A DNA stretch of 64,000 nucleotides from Schistocerca nitens (GCF_023898315.1 NC_064619.1:501552594-501616593); one strand, 5' to 3'; positions 1 through 10,744 are shown, counted from the first letter of the stretch. The notes: generated by a model from the sequence alone, not told the origin. Numbers and translations: made by a program.

Positions 1-258
1 CTTAAGAGCAATCGATGAGACTCAGCCGCTGTTTTCTTCATAGTTACACCTCCCACAAATGACGAGAATTAGGCTCGTAAACTGACATTTACAATCAAGA
101 ACAACTTTATAATGCAGACATAAATTGACTGATGCTTGAATGAGTTTACGTTGACTGAGGTCCAAGCAAACTGCCTGATGTCTGCGATCTGTTTCTTTTG
201 ACTGCTTCTTACCGTTGTTGCCACCTATCAGCAAATGGTGGAAGCAAAGTTGTACACC

Positions 259-315
<57 letters not shown>

Positions 316-355
316 GGTGGGTGGGTGGGTGGGTGGGTGGGTGGGTGGGTGGGTG
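259..355. repeat. GT dinucleotide tract passing into a GGGT tetranucleotide tract
   Basis: About 24 GT units are followed directly by about 12 GGGT units. The two tracts are contiguous, so the tetranucleotide block probably arose from the GT block by substitution and slippage. The G-rich strand has many evenly spaced GGG runs and could fold as a G-quadruplex. Reading frames through it (Val/Cys and Gly/Trp repeats) are artefacts. Bases 1-258 beside it hold nothing I recognise. Confidence 0.97.
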
Positions 356-1021
356 GCTGGTCATGTGGTCACAGGGAAGAGATTTATTAAGCAGAAAGTG
401 TACACAAAACTAAGAGTTCTGTTTTCCTTAAAACGAACAAGGTTAAAATAAATAAAGGAAGGATAAGGGATGAGTAATTCCAGGATTTAAAGTATATTGT
501 GCTAGGAAGAGAGAGCCTTGCTACCTGACCACAATATTATTGCACTGGGCCTCCTGTGACCATTGTCAGAAACACATATGATATTACAGTAAACATCTAC
601 AGCGATGACAAAGGAAAATGCATCACATTGTGATTGATTTCAAGGCAGCTGTAGATAAACTATCAAGTAGCCCAGCATTTACTCATGCAGTTTCGTGAAA
701 AAACTCATGATAAGACAAAATAAATGCCCTCACTACCAGGTGCAATAATATTGTAGTTGACTAACTCCTAATATGGGGGCCAAGTTGTAGTCAGGAGTTA
801 AAATTTCATTACCACTAGTAATTTCAAATGCATCTGTCTTTTATTAAGAAAGCAAAACTACAACAATCTAAGAATAATGCAAAACACTTTGGAACATTAT
901 CACAAACAGTGGTCCAAATGCAACTGAGGCTTTAGAAAATGGAAACACATTAAAATCACTGGTCACCAAAATTAAACATTGCATACCAAATATAAATGCA
1001 TGATACTTACTTCAGGAAACA
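356..1021. other. AT-rich sequence, nothing recognised
   Basis: There is no long open frame and no repeat shared with the rest of the window. The last bases run into a non-LTR coding fragment that begins to be recognisable near 1022. Confidence 0.5.
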
Positions 1022-1472
1022 TTGCATACACCACAACCAAACATTAACCCTAGTGATACTACAAAATTTATCATATCTAAAAACAAAGATGATGTGACTT
1101 ACCAAATGAAAGTGCTGGCAGGTCGACAGACACACAAACAAACACAAACACACACACAAAATTCAAGCTTTCACAACAAACCGCTGCCTCGTCAGGAAAG
1201 AGAGAAGGAGAGGAAAAGACAAAAGGATGTGGGTTTTAGGGGAGAGGGCAAGGAGTCATTCCAATCCCGGGAGCGGAAAGACTTACCTTAGGGGGAAAAA
1301 AAGGACGGGTATACACTCGTACACACACACACATATCCATCCACACATATACAGACACAAGCAGACATATTTAAAGACAAAGAGTTTGGGCAGAGATGTC
1401 ATTCGAGGCAGAAGTGAAGAGGCAAAGATGATGTTGAATGACAGGTGAGGTATGAGTGGCGGCAACTTGAAA

Positions 1473-3208
1473 TTAGCGGAGATTGAGGCCTTGTGGGTAA
1501 CGGGAAGAGAGGATATGTTGAAGAGCAAGTTCCCATCTCCGGAGTTCGGATAGGTTGGTGTTGGTGGGAAGTATCCAGATAACCCGGACGGTGTAACACT
1601 GTGCCAAGATATGCTGGCCGTGCACCAAGGCATGTTTAGCCACAGGGTGATCCTCATTACCAACAAACACTGTCTGCCTGTGTCCATTCATGCGAATGGA
1701 CAGTTTTTTGCTGGTCATTCCCACATAGAATGCGTCACAGTGTAGGCAGGTCAGTTGGTAGATCACGTGGGTGCTTTCACACGTGGCTCTGCCTTTGATC
1801 GTGTACACCTTCCGGGTTACAGGACTGGAGTAGGTGGTGGTGGTAGGGTGCATGGGACAGGTTTTACACCGGGGGCGGTTACAAGGGTAGGAGCCAGAGG
1901 GTAGGGAAGGTGGTTTGGGGATTTCATAGGGATGAACTAAGGGGTTACGAAGGTTAGGTGGACGGCGGAAAGACACTCTTGGTGGAGTGGGGAGGATTTC
2001 ATGAAGGATGGATCTCATTTCAGGACAGGATTTGAGGAAGTCGTATCCCTGCTGGAGAGCCACATTCAGAATCTGATCCAGTCCCGGAAAGTATCCTGTC
2101 ACAAGTGGGGCACTTTTGTGGTTCTTCTGTGGGAGGTTCTGGGTTTGAGAGGATGAGGAAGTGGCTCTGGTTATTTGTTTCTGTACCAGGTCGGGAGGGT
2201 AGTTGCGGGATGCGAAAACTGTTGTCAGGTTGTTGGTGTAATGCTACAGGGATTCCGGACTGGAGCAGATTCGTTTGCCACGAAGACCTAGGCTGTAGGG
2301 AAGGGACCGTTTGATGTGGAATGGGTGGCAGCTGTCGTAATGGAGGTACTGTTGCTTGTTGGTGGGTTTGATGTGGACGGACGTGTGAAGCTGGCCATTG
2401 GACAGGTGGAGGTCAACATCAAGGAAAGTGGCATGGGATTTGGAGTAGGACCAGGTGAATCTGATGGAACCAAAGGAGTTGAGGTTGGAGAGGAAATTCT
2501 GGAGTTCTTCTTCACTGTGAGTCCAGATCATGAAGATGTCATCAATAAATCTGTACCAAACTTTGGGTTGGCAGGCCTGGGTAACCAAGAAGGCTTCCTC
2601 TAAGCGACCCATGAAAAGGTTGGCGTACGAAGGGGCCATCCTGGTACCCATGGCTGTTCCCTTTAATTGTTGGTATGTCTGGCCTTCAAAAGTGAAGAAG
2701 TTGTGGGTCAGTATGAAGCTGGCTAAGGTAATGAGGAAAGAGGTTTTAGGTAGGGTGGCAGGTGATCGGCGTGAAAGGAAGTGCTCCATCGCAGCGAGGC
2801 CCTGGATGTGCGGGATATTTGTGTATAAGGAAGTGGCATCAATGGTTACAAGGATGGTTTCTGGGGGTAACTGATTGGGTAAGGATTCCAGGCGTTCGAG
2901 AAAGTGGTTGGTGTCTTTGATGAAGGATGGGAGACTGCATGTAATGGGTTGAAGGTTTTGATCTACGTAGGCAGAGATACGTTCTGTGGGGGCTTGGTAA
3001 CCAGCTACAATGGGGCGGCTGGGATGATTGGGTTTGTGAATTTTAGGAAGAAGGTAGAAGGTAGGGGTGCGGGGTGTCGGTGGGGTCAGGAGGTTGATGG
3101 AGTCAGGTGACAGGTTTTGTAGGGGGCCTAAGGTTCTGAGGATTCCTTGAAGCTCCGCCTGGACATCAGGAATGGGATTACCTTGGCAAACTTTGTAAGT
3201 GGTGTTGT
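1473..3208 (-). pseudogene. Penelope-type reverse transcriptase with GIY-YIG endonuclease (one stop codon, 5'-truncated)
   Basis: About 578 codons stay open in one minus-strand frame, broken only by a TAG at 2244-2246. RT hallmarks in order are YLLPKIHKP and RPIVAGYQAPT near the N-terminus, DATSLYTNIPH (first catalytic Asp), GTRMAPSYANLFMG, and YRFIDDIFMIW (catalytic Asp pair). After the stop come a Cys-rich motif (CNRPRCKTCPMH) and a GIY-YIG domain with VIYQLTC, FYVGMTS, a conserved Arg and NGH, then a Glu-bearing helix. Intact PLE RTs have roughly 200 more N-terminal residues; these are missing because the right arm abuts at 3208. The protein would copy element RNA at a nick made by its own endonuclease. 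The stop plausibly comes from a CAG codon. Confidence 0.9.
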
Positions 3209-3299
3209 CCTAAGGTAAGTCTTTCCGCTCCCGGGATTGGAATGACTCCTTGCCCTCTCCCCTAAAACCCACATCCTTTTGTCTTTCCCTCTCCTTCTC

Positions 3300-3345
3300 T
3301 CTTTCCTGATGAGGCAGCGGTTTGTTGCGAAAGCTTGAATTTTGT
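3300..3345 (+). ncRNA. Hammerhead-ribozyme-like core in the PLE right arm
   Basis: CTGATGAG (3306-3313) is followed by a 5-bp hairpin (GCAGC 3314-3318, GTTGC 3324-3328) and GAAA (3329-3332). This is the order of the conserved CUGANGA, stem II and GAAA boxes of hammerhead ribozymes, which are established in PLE terminal repeats. The left arm has the same core on the minus strand (about 1169-1195, CTGACGAG). I could not place stem I, stem III or the cleavage triplet, so activity is unproven. Confidence 0.4.
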
Positions 3346-3600
3346 GTGTGTGTTTGTGTTTGTTTGTGTGTCTGTCGACCTGCCAGCACTTTCATTTGGT
3401 AAGTCACATCATCTTTGTTTTTAGATATATTTTTCCTACGTGGAATGTTTCCCTCTATTATAACCATACAAAATTTATCAGAATGATAAAAACAAGTAAC
3501 TCTGCTGGCTGCTATTATGTTTCTACCAGAATATTGAAATCTTGTACTGATTTGATAGGACTACCCTTGAGCATTCTTTGTAATCAGTAAAGGACTCAGC

Positions 3601-5039
3601 CCATATATCTTGGCAGGCATTATAAGATTACTTACTTGGTTTGGATCCTCCCTTTCTTGGTAGCACCACTGCTTTTGAGTCTTTTACTGAAAGATGTTTG
3701 GAATCTCTAATTAAGAAAGAAATAATGGTCACAACACCATGGGTTTTAATTTCATTAATTAATGAGCTTCTTTTTATTATAACCCAATGGTGTGATGGCC
3801 AGTTCCTAATGGCTAACAGCACCATAATTATTACTTAACCAGTATATCTTGTGTAATCTGACTGTTGTCACTGATTACTATCCCGAGTGAACATTATCAT
3901 GTCCCCCACTGATATGGACGTGTTGACCCATCTGCAGACCAATGACATCAAGTTGGCAGACATGCTGAAGGGCACAAAATGAATACTGACTCTTGAGCCA
4001 TGCAAACAACCTGGCTCAGCCACCCTGATTGTGTACAACACTTCAACAGCTACTCTTTGCTACCTCCATGGTCATTAACAGATGATATACAGCTCTCTGT
4101 TCAAACAGCTTTGGTGTCTACAGTCAAAAACACTTCTCCACAAGACACAATGCTTTAAATGTGCAATGACTTCACCTCCCAGTGTGACATCACACTCACA
4201 ACTCCTATGCATCCTCCTGATACAATGTTTACCATTGATGTCATAGATATAAAAACGGACACCCTCTCATTCAAGGTTCAAGACCGCACTTTTTTTGTTC
4301 TTGCCATCATTCCACCAACACAACATGATGCCTCAACAACTCGCATACAAGTACTGAAATCCTTTGAGATCTCACAAGATGCTAAGTAGGACCTCATAAT
4401 TACCACAATCTCAGGTGACAGCATCTTCTGCCTGCAACTCATGTAGTTCACTCCACTAAACAAACTATCATGCTCCCATGCAGGACAACACCTTCATCCA
4501 CCTTCATGGCTTCAAAATTTAATCACGGACAGCATCCCTGTTCCTCCCCCATGCTCCACACTACCTAGGAAGGGGCAGGGGGACAAAGAAACGCCATCTT
4601 CATGTTTGACTAGTAGATTCTTTGATCAGGGATCTTTGATATATTTGCCCAATTGTGATTCTTCTCCCAAATGTTCAGGCTTTGTCCCTATATGCAACAG
4701 TTACTACATGAAAGTGTTCTTCAATGTACACTGTGTTGGTGAATGTTATTCCTTCACCATGCAGTTAAAGGAAGACAGTTACCACACCTTCATGGCCAAC
4801 CAAGCCAAGGAACTTTACAATCTGATGTTGAGAAGAAATGTCATAACCCAGTGTTGGATTATTTAAGTAGGTCATTACTGAGACCCTTCCTTAAATTACT
4901 GTCACATAATACTGCACTAACATGCACTTAATTCATACTTAGCACTGTCCATATATGAGGATTGGAAATTTAATAGTGGGAACTATTTATTTACAGCTCA
5001 TAAAAAATAGATACATGTTTCATAGTTTTACTGACCTTC
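3601..5039. other. Unrecognised sequence with short, broken open frames
   Basis: Plus-strand frames of 60-86 codons occur at 3641-3838, 4159-4389 and 4606-4866. None shows a domain or motif I know, and they are not linked in one frame. The stretch 3880-4560 is less AT-rich than its surroundings and looks like a decayed coding region (several Thr/Pro-rich stretches between stops), possibly of a transposable element. I cannot name it. Confidence 0.4.
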
Positions 5040-5440
5040 AAATTAGTCACCAGCATTGTGTGTAACCTGTTGCCAGCAATGTGGAAGTCGTAGGATACTC
5101 TTAGCAGTACCAGTTGTGTTGACAGTTCCAGTGGCGTGGTCTGTTGCCCAACGAATTTGTAGCAGTTCTGAAGTGAATACTGTGAAGTGTTTCCTTCAGT
5201 TTAAAAACTGAGTTGAACTCACGATGGCTTAAGTCAGGGGAGTGCAGTAGGTGGTATAGCACTTAGCAGCCCCTTCAGTCAAACAAATTAGTAACAGCTT
5301 GCACTGTACGTGCTTTAGCATTGTCCTGCAAAATGATGGTCAGGTCCTGCAGAAAGTGTCATCACTTCCGTCTGTAAGCTGGTCGTAGGTTGTGTTCCAA
5401 AAATGAACAGCATAGAGACAGACTCGAGTAACTGGAGGAC
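5040..5440 (-). pseudogene. Mariner-type transposase, C-terminal remnant
   Basis: On the minus strand a decayed but legible mariner C-terminal part is present: a DNAKARTV box (normally DNARAHT, second catalytic Asp), LYHLLHSPDL (normally LxHPPYSPDL), then LKETLHSIHFRT and a final TTSTLLATGYTQCW stretch. Several stops and a shift interrupt it. The third catalytic Asp (usually in SPCDYDL) has been lost. No TIR was found on either side, so this is an old fragment. Confidence 0.7.
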
Positions 5441-5814
5441 CAAAATCAGTGTATGAAATCAGACCTGGATACATCTTGTTATACTGTCTATGCTAGTAAA
5501 TGTCTTCTACACTATTTGCTGATTGTTCACTCTGTTTACCTGTATTTATCCTGAGTACTTCAATATTGTATCTCATTGAAACTTGAGTTGTGGTCATACT
5601 CATGCTTAACACTGTTTTGGGTCCTCTGGTCATTGCAGCAGAGTGTGTGTGTGTGTGTACTCAAGGAGAGTGTGCAAATATTGACTGAGGCTAGATGCTT
5701 CCAATAATTACTCTTTACGTATGATTGAACTTATTGATACAATTGAGAACTTTATTCATTTTGTTGTGACGAAACAGTTTTGCTGGTGTGTACCGGGTGT
5801 GGTTTGGATTCATG
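5441..5814. other. AT-rich sequence, nothing recognised
   Basis: No open frame or motif of note. A short GT run lies near 5645-5660. Confidence 0.4.
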
Positions 5815-6092
5815 GGTCAGTCCCCACATCGTAAGCTTGGGCCCTAATATTTTTTTCATTGTTTTGTCCTTTCATGAGTCAACATATTCTTAAATATTCT
5901 GGTTTATGTGGTTGACTGATTTTATGTCATATTCCTACTCATGATTGAGTATATTCTTTTGGTCTGTACCTGTTGTTGTGAGTTTTTCAGGTTGGGTCAC
6001 TTGTCATACACTAAGACTCCGAATTTTTTTATTTTCTCTTTTGAAAATTTTGAAAGTGTAATTTAATGATGTGAACTTGCAATTCTAATCTA
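5815..6092 (+). repeat. Detached piece of the 3' end of Gypsy element X
   Basis: About 275 bp match 63567-63840 in the same orientation, from agtccccacatc through to the gaatttttt and aacttg stretches, by eye at roughly 85% identity. The copy at 63.6 kb lies downstream of the X integrase, so this is probably non-coding 3' or LTR sequence of that family. The similarity stops where a non-LTR fragment starts near 6093. Confidence 0.75.
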
Positions 6093-7351
6093 GTGGATTC
6101 TGAATGGGGCAAAATTCAGCATGGAGTTCCCCAGGGATCTGTCCTTGGACCCTTGCTGTTTTTAATATATGTTAATGATTTACCCCTGTCCATTAGTAAA
6201 AATTGTGAATTCACAATGTTTGCTGATGATACAAGCATTGTCGTAGATGGTAAGTCTACTGCTGATCCGGAGACTGATGTTAATGATATACTCAGAGAAG
6301 TTACAGCTAGGTTTTCAATTAATTCTCTTTCAGTTAATATTTAAAAAAAACTAATTTTATACAGTTCCACACAAAAAATAAAACTATAGAAAATATAGTA
6401 ATCGCTCATTACAACCAGGAACTAGAACAGGTGCAATCCACTAAATTCCTGGGGGTTCACATTGACAGAAGGCTCAACTGGGAACAGCATGTGTCCCTTA
6501 CTCTAAAAAGGCTTTCATCAGCAACTTTTGCTCTAAGAATAATAACTCATTTTGGGGACATCAACATTTTAAAATTATCTTACTTTGGGAACTTTCACTC
6601 ATTAATGAGTTACGGAATAATATTCTGGGGTAATTCACCAGCCTCAAAAAAAAAAAAATCTTAACTGCTCAGAAGAGAGCAGTCAGAATCATGTGTGGGG
6701 TTCCTCCACGAACCTCATGTAGAAAACTTTTTACACGGTTAGGTATTCTGACCACAACATGTCAGTACATATACTCTCTGATGAATGTAGTTAATAAAGA
6801 CTATGCTCAGCATGAAACAAATTGTTCATAACTACAATACTAGAGGTAAAGATGATCTACATGTTGAACTAAAAAATTTAACACTTGTACAGAAAGGAGT
6901 AAAGTATGCTGCTATAAAGACTTTTAATGCATTGCCTAATTATATTAAATGTACAAGAGAAAATGAAATGCTGTTCAAAGGTATGTTAAAAAAATACCTG
7001 CTCGACCATCCACTGTACTCGTTAGATGAATTCTTTTCCAGAAGTAATGCCCTCCCTTAATAACAGATGTATTTAGTCTCTTAGTTATTAGATGGATGAT
7101 ACAATATTATGTTAATGTTATAGTGTTAATGTTATAGTTATAATGTTATATTGAGAATTGCTATACTAGTTAAATGACAGCTTGTAAATGAGAAAAAGTG
7201 ATACTTATAATATCTATATCATTGTATTATATTACTATTCTGTAGCATTAATTGTATTTGTACAATTGTATTGACACGTTCCACATCCAGGCGAATCACT
7301 CGCATGTACGGATCTATGGAATACGCATACCAAATAAAAATAAAAAGCCAA
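6093..7351 (+). pseudogene. 5'-truncated non-LTR retrotransposon (RT palm to 3' tail)
   Basis: The frame opens inside the RT palm with QHGVPQGSVLGPLLFLIYVNDLP and continues to MFADDTSIV (catalytic Asp pair), then a thumb-like stretch with FLGVHIDRRLNW. After stops and shifts the C-terminal part reappears at 6803-7060 (HNYNTRGKDDLHV and VKYAAIKTFNALP), as in Jockey/CR1-like elements. A 3' untranslated stretch ends in an A-rich tail near 7335-7351. The 5' end at 6093 is within the palm domain, the usual result of incomplete reverse transcription. At least three frame breaks make it inactive. Confidence 0.85.
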
Positions 7352-7850
7352 CCAGGCACTGTGCAAGATGGTGGTGGCTTCATAATGGTGTAGGCTGCAT
7401 TTATATGGAATGGACTGGGTCCTCCAGGTCAGCTGAACTGATCGTTGACTGGAAATGGTTATGTTAAGCTACTTGGAGACCATTTGCAGCCATTCATGGA
7501 ATTCATGTTCACCAACAAGAATGTCTTGTCACTGAGCCACAATTGTTCATGATTTGTTTGAAGAACATTCTGGACAGTTCAAGCAAATGACTTGGCCACA
7601 CAGACCACCCAACATGATACCCATCAAACATTTATGGGACATAATCGAGAGGTCACTTTGATCTCAACATCCTGCACTGACAACACTTTCACAATTATCG
7701 ACAACTACAGAGGTAGCATGGCTCAGTTTTTCTGCAGATGATGTCCATTGACTTATTGAGTCCATGCCACACTGAACTGCTGCACAACACTGGGCATATT
7801 AAGAGGTATCTCATGCCTTTTGTCACTTTAGTGTATATTAACACACATAA
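7352..7850 (+). pseudogene. Tc1-type transposase, decayed C-terminal half
   Basis: Conceptual translation in shifting frames gives the familiar Tc1 order: a GGG-rich box with IMV/WAAF-like text, YMEWTG, LTGNGYVKLL, then MTWPHRPPNM (normally WPPxSPDxNPIEHLWD), then a C-terminal LSxISADDVHRLIESMP-like stretch. There are many stops and small indels, and no intact frame exceeds about 70 codons. It abuts the A-rich tail of the preceding non-LTR element. TIRs were not found. Confidence 0.7.
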
Positions 7851-8526
7851 ACAGCTCTTAGTAAACCTAAATTTAATTATAACTACATTGGAATCGAATC
7901 TTCCATAGCAAGCAAAAATTAATGGTGTTATGATTACACTCTTTTGAAAGTTTATTCTATCTTTCTATGAAGAGCTGTGTACTTGACAACAAATTGCTAT
8001 TTTTCATTTGCATTGACAGTATCTAGCCTCTTTCTATGGGTCTGCAAAATGGTTTCTGGAATGTGTTAAGATAATGCTGAATTTTTTATTTAGATGTATA
8101 GGTAAAGTACACATTGTGCTTTGTATCTGATCCTTGAAGGGATAAACAGGTCAATGAAAGCAGGGTCAAGAAACAGGTAGAATCCAATAAGATAAGACAC
8201 CATATGACTTATTCACTTACACACTATCTGTAAATATGCTTGCATTTCTTCACTACAGTGTAAATTCAACAAGTACACCGGACACAAAGAGCCCCACTAC
8301 ACTCACAAACAATGAATCAGACTTGATCAAAACTATTCCATTACACACAGGGGCAGTGTTTACACACACTTCCTGACAGAACACCAAAAGTCACAAGACC
8401 TGTGTCACAACAAGGAAATGGAACAACAGCAGCACTCCAAGTGGCATGGCAGTGAACTTTGAATTGAAGAAATATGGGGCTGAAGTGTTTACTATTGCTT
8501 TTCAAAACACTAGTATTAGATGATAG
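7851..8526. other. AT-rich sequence, nothing recognised
   Basis: No coding motif or repeat seen. It ends at the TA dinucleotide (8527-8528) flanking the next transposon. Confidence 0.4.
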
Positions 8527-8692
8527 TAGAGGGTGTATCAAAAAGAGTCATCCAATTTTAAAAATCATAACAACTGCGTTATTTTATATATGTGAGTGAA
8601 CAATGTACTTTTGGAAAGAGCAAACTCTGGAGTTTTACACGGTTCCCACTAGGTAGCAGCAAAATGCACCCACTTCAGTTATAGTAAAAATT

Positions 8693-9733
8693 GTGTCAGG
8701 ACAACAGAAAGCATTTTGTGTTCTATGTTTTGCCCAGTGCAGATCAGTAATAACTATTCAGAGTGACTTTCGTACTAGGTATGATGTGAATCCTCCTACA
8801 ACACAGAGCATTCGACGATGGCATGAACAATTCTGGGAAACAGGTTGTTTGTGTCAAGGCAAATTGCTGGGCCATCCCCAAGTGTCTGACACAGACACTG
8901 AAAGCATCCACCATAGATTCACAAAGAGTATGCAGAAATCAGTTCGCCATGCAGCTCGGCAGCTCAACAAGCCCACAATGTCCATCTGAAATGTGTTGCT
9001 TTGACATTTACACTTGAAACCATACAAAACTCAGTTATTGCCAGCTCTTTGTGAAGGTGACAAACAACAGTGTGTGGAGCTGTGTAATTTCATTCTTGGC
9101 AAGATGGAGAATGACTGTTTTCTTCCATGTTTAGTGTTTAGTGATGAGGCAACATTTCATTTAAATGGAAAGGTGGACCATCATAATCTAAGAATGTGGG
9201 GTACAGAACAACCATATGAAGCTGTACAACATGAGAGGGACTCTTTAAAATTTAATGTGTTTTGTGCAGTTTCACAGGAAAAGATGTATGCTCCATTTCT
9301 CTTTGCTGAGAACACAGTTTCAGGAGGCACATATCTCAATATGCTTGAGAACTTTCTTCCCCCGCAGTAGGAGACTGATTCAAATGACTTTATTTAGCAA
9401 CAGGATGGGGTACTGCCAGACTGGCATCTGGGAGCTAGCGAATTTTTAAATCAAAGGATTACTGAACAATGGATTGGTTGCACTGGACAAAATAATTCGG
9501 CCTTACATTACTGGTCTCCAAGGTCATTGGACTGGACTGTATGTGATTGTTTCTTACAGGGGTTTATAAATGACTCTGTTTATGTGCCTCCATTACCAAC
9601 AACAATGGTTGAACTGAGACATTGCATGGTGGAAGCTGTAACTCAAGACATGCGTGCTGCAGTGTGGGAACAATTTAAATACCTCATTGACATATGCTGT
9701 GCATGTCAAGGAGGGCATATTGAATGTGTATGA
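8693..9733 (+). pseudogene. Tc1/mariner-superfamily transposase (four in-frame stops)
   Basis: One frame of about 347 codons runs from an ATG at 8693 to 9733, interrupted only by stops at 8987-8989, 9002-9004, 9368-9370 and 9395-9397. The N-terminal helix-turn-helix reads TTQSIRRWHEQFWETG and the DDD core reads LVFSDEATF, QQDG and VCDCFLQG. Catalytic Asp 2 and Asp 3 are separated by 46 residues, wider than the 34 of classic mariner. The two TGA stops could be deaminated CGA codons. It would bind the TIRs and cut and paste the element. The absence of frameshifts suggests moderate age. Confidence 0.9.
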
Positions 9734-9735
9734 AA

Positions 9736-9737
<2 letters not shown>

Positions 9738-9790
<53 letters not shown>
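9738..9790. repeat. TA dinucleotide microsatellite
   Basis: About 26 TA units lie immediately downstream of the transposase stop, within the transposon's 3' untranslated region. The Tyr/Ile repeat frames over it are artefacts. Confidence 0.97.
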
Positions 9791-9793
<3 letters not shown>

Positions 9794-9848
9794 CTGTTCA
9801 TCAAAAAACAAAAGTAATCATATACGTTTATTAGTTTATTAGTTTCAG

Positions 9849-9883
9849 TATTATGAGAAGGAAAGTTGCTACTCACCATTTGA
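9849..9883 (-). mobile_element. 35-bp terminal fragment of a PLE-type element with target duplication
   Basis: The 14-bp sequence tttattagtttcag occurs at 9835-9848 and again at 9884-9897. Only 35 bp lie between. Their complement (tggtgagtagcaactttcc, then ttctcataata) matches the end of the PLE-type repeat seen at about 15885-15925. This is what an extreme 5'-truncated retrotransposition would leave. Confidence 0.75.
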
Positions 9884-9944
9884 TTTATTAGTTTCAGATG
9901 TATAGAAATGCCAAATCAGATGATTCTTTTTGATACACTCTGTA

Positions 9945-10744
9945 TTTTTCATTTATACTTTACGGTTGGGTGTGGTAGTTGTTCAGTAGTAAGGTGTATT
10001 TTTTTGTAAAACCCAATAGTGCAATTTTGACCATGTGGCTGTTATCAAATCAAAGTTCCTGATTAGAACATGTTGTACATATTACCTCTCTGAATTGCAA
10101 TGTAAATTCAAGTATGTTGCCTGTATTCTGCTTAATTTTTGCTCTCATCTGTAATATTGGGTGCCGGGTAAATGACTCCATATTAGTTTTTGCTTCATAT
10201 GAAATAGAAACCAGTTTTGTCACATGGTGTTTGTGCACTCATGCCTATTTGTTACTGATTATGAATTTGTGTATGAATTGCTTGATTTAAATGCACTGTA
10301 AGTATGACACTTGCGTTCTGTGTTATTTTTGATACCATCCATTTTTCATACTCTAGCATTTAATGGAAGCCACTGAAATTTTCATTGGCATCTGCTAAAG
10401 CATACTGTTTGTAGTACCTGTTAATGTGTGAAAACATTTGAATAGCTACTGCTGGATTTTTAGTATTTGCAAGGAGAAATGCTTTAGTCACCAATAGTAC
10501 AGAGCATAGGGCCATATCTGATGGCTGTGTCTATCTCTGCATCTGTATTCTGCAAGACACTGTGAAATGCATGGCACTCAATGACAAGAAGAAACAACAT
10601 TGAAAGCAGAATTATATACTCAGTCCCTTGCAATGTATAATATAGCAGAATAACAATACTGTAAAAACCTGCTAACATGGAGTTTTCTACTACATGCAAG
10701 AATGTATGGAAAATGGATGCAAACAAAAATAATATAGAATATGA
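9945..10744. other. AT-rich sequence with a possible short non-LTR 3'-end remnant
   Basis: No open frame of note. At 10531-10585 a stretch (atctctgcatctgtattctgc and following) resembles, from memory, the antisense 3' end of an abundant orthopteran non-LTR family. It is too short to be certain. Confidence 0.3.

Larger units (their letters stand above)
1074..3466 (-). mobile_element. Penelope-like element (PLE) with inverted terminal arms
   Basis: A 2.39-kb insertion bounded by the 14-bp direct repeat tacaaaatttatca (1060-1073 and 3467-3480). It encodes, on the minus strand, a PLE-type RT joined to a GIY-YIG endonuclease, the diagnostic architecture of this retroelement class. The coding part is flanked by arms of about 220 bp (1074-1293 and 3209-3466) that are inverted copies of one another, both containing a purine-rich block and a CA/GT-rich block. 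The RT is 5'-truncated at 3208, exactly where the right arm joins. Inverted arms fit the rearranged terminal repeats known for PLEs. Confidence 0.9.
1022..3600 (+). pseudogene. Non-LTR retrotransposon RT fragment, split by a Penelope-like element
   Basis: Two pieces, 1022-1073 and 3481-3600, read in frame across the insertion once one copy of the 14-bp target duplication is removed. The text resembles the segment of a Jockey/CR1-type reverse transcriptase that precedes the fingers domain: an NPSDT-like stretch, then KTSNSAG, then STRILKSC and PLSILCNQ. A stop follows near 3590 and no later RT motifs are found downstream, so this is a small fragment of a longer ORF. Family placement is by recollection of RT sequences. 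The clade is uncertain. Confidence 0.6.
8529..9942 (+). mobile_element. Tc1/mariner-superfamily transposon with TIRs and TA duplication
   Basis: The ends are inverted repeats of about 30 bp: the left starts gagggtgtatcaaaaag (8529) and the complement of the right starts cagagtgtatcaaaaag (ending 9942), with few mismatches. TA flanks both ends (8527-8528 and 9943-9944), the standard target duplication of the superfamily. Inside are a full-length but stop-ridden transposase, a TA microsatellite and a 35-bp PLE end. The 1.41-kb length is typical of an autonomous element of this group. Confidence 0.92.

Noticed and set aside
198-451. ORFs with Val/Cys and Gly/Trp repeats
   Set aside because: They are translations of the GT and GGGT microsatellites.
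1283-1687. 134-codon minus ORF overlapping the end of the PLE coding region
   Set aside because: It is out of frame with the RT-endonuclease ORF and has no motif; it is mostly 3' untranslated sequence and CA-repeat text.
9593-9842. ORFs with Tyr/Ile repeats
   Set aside because: They are translations of the TA microsatellite.
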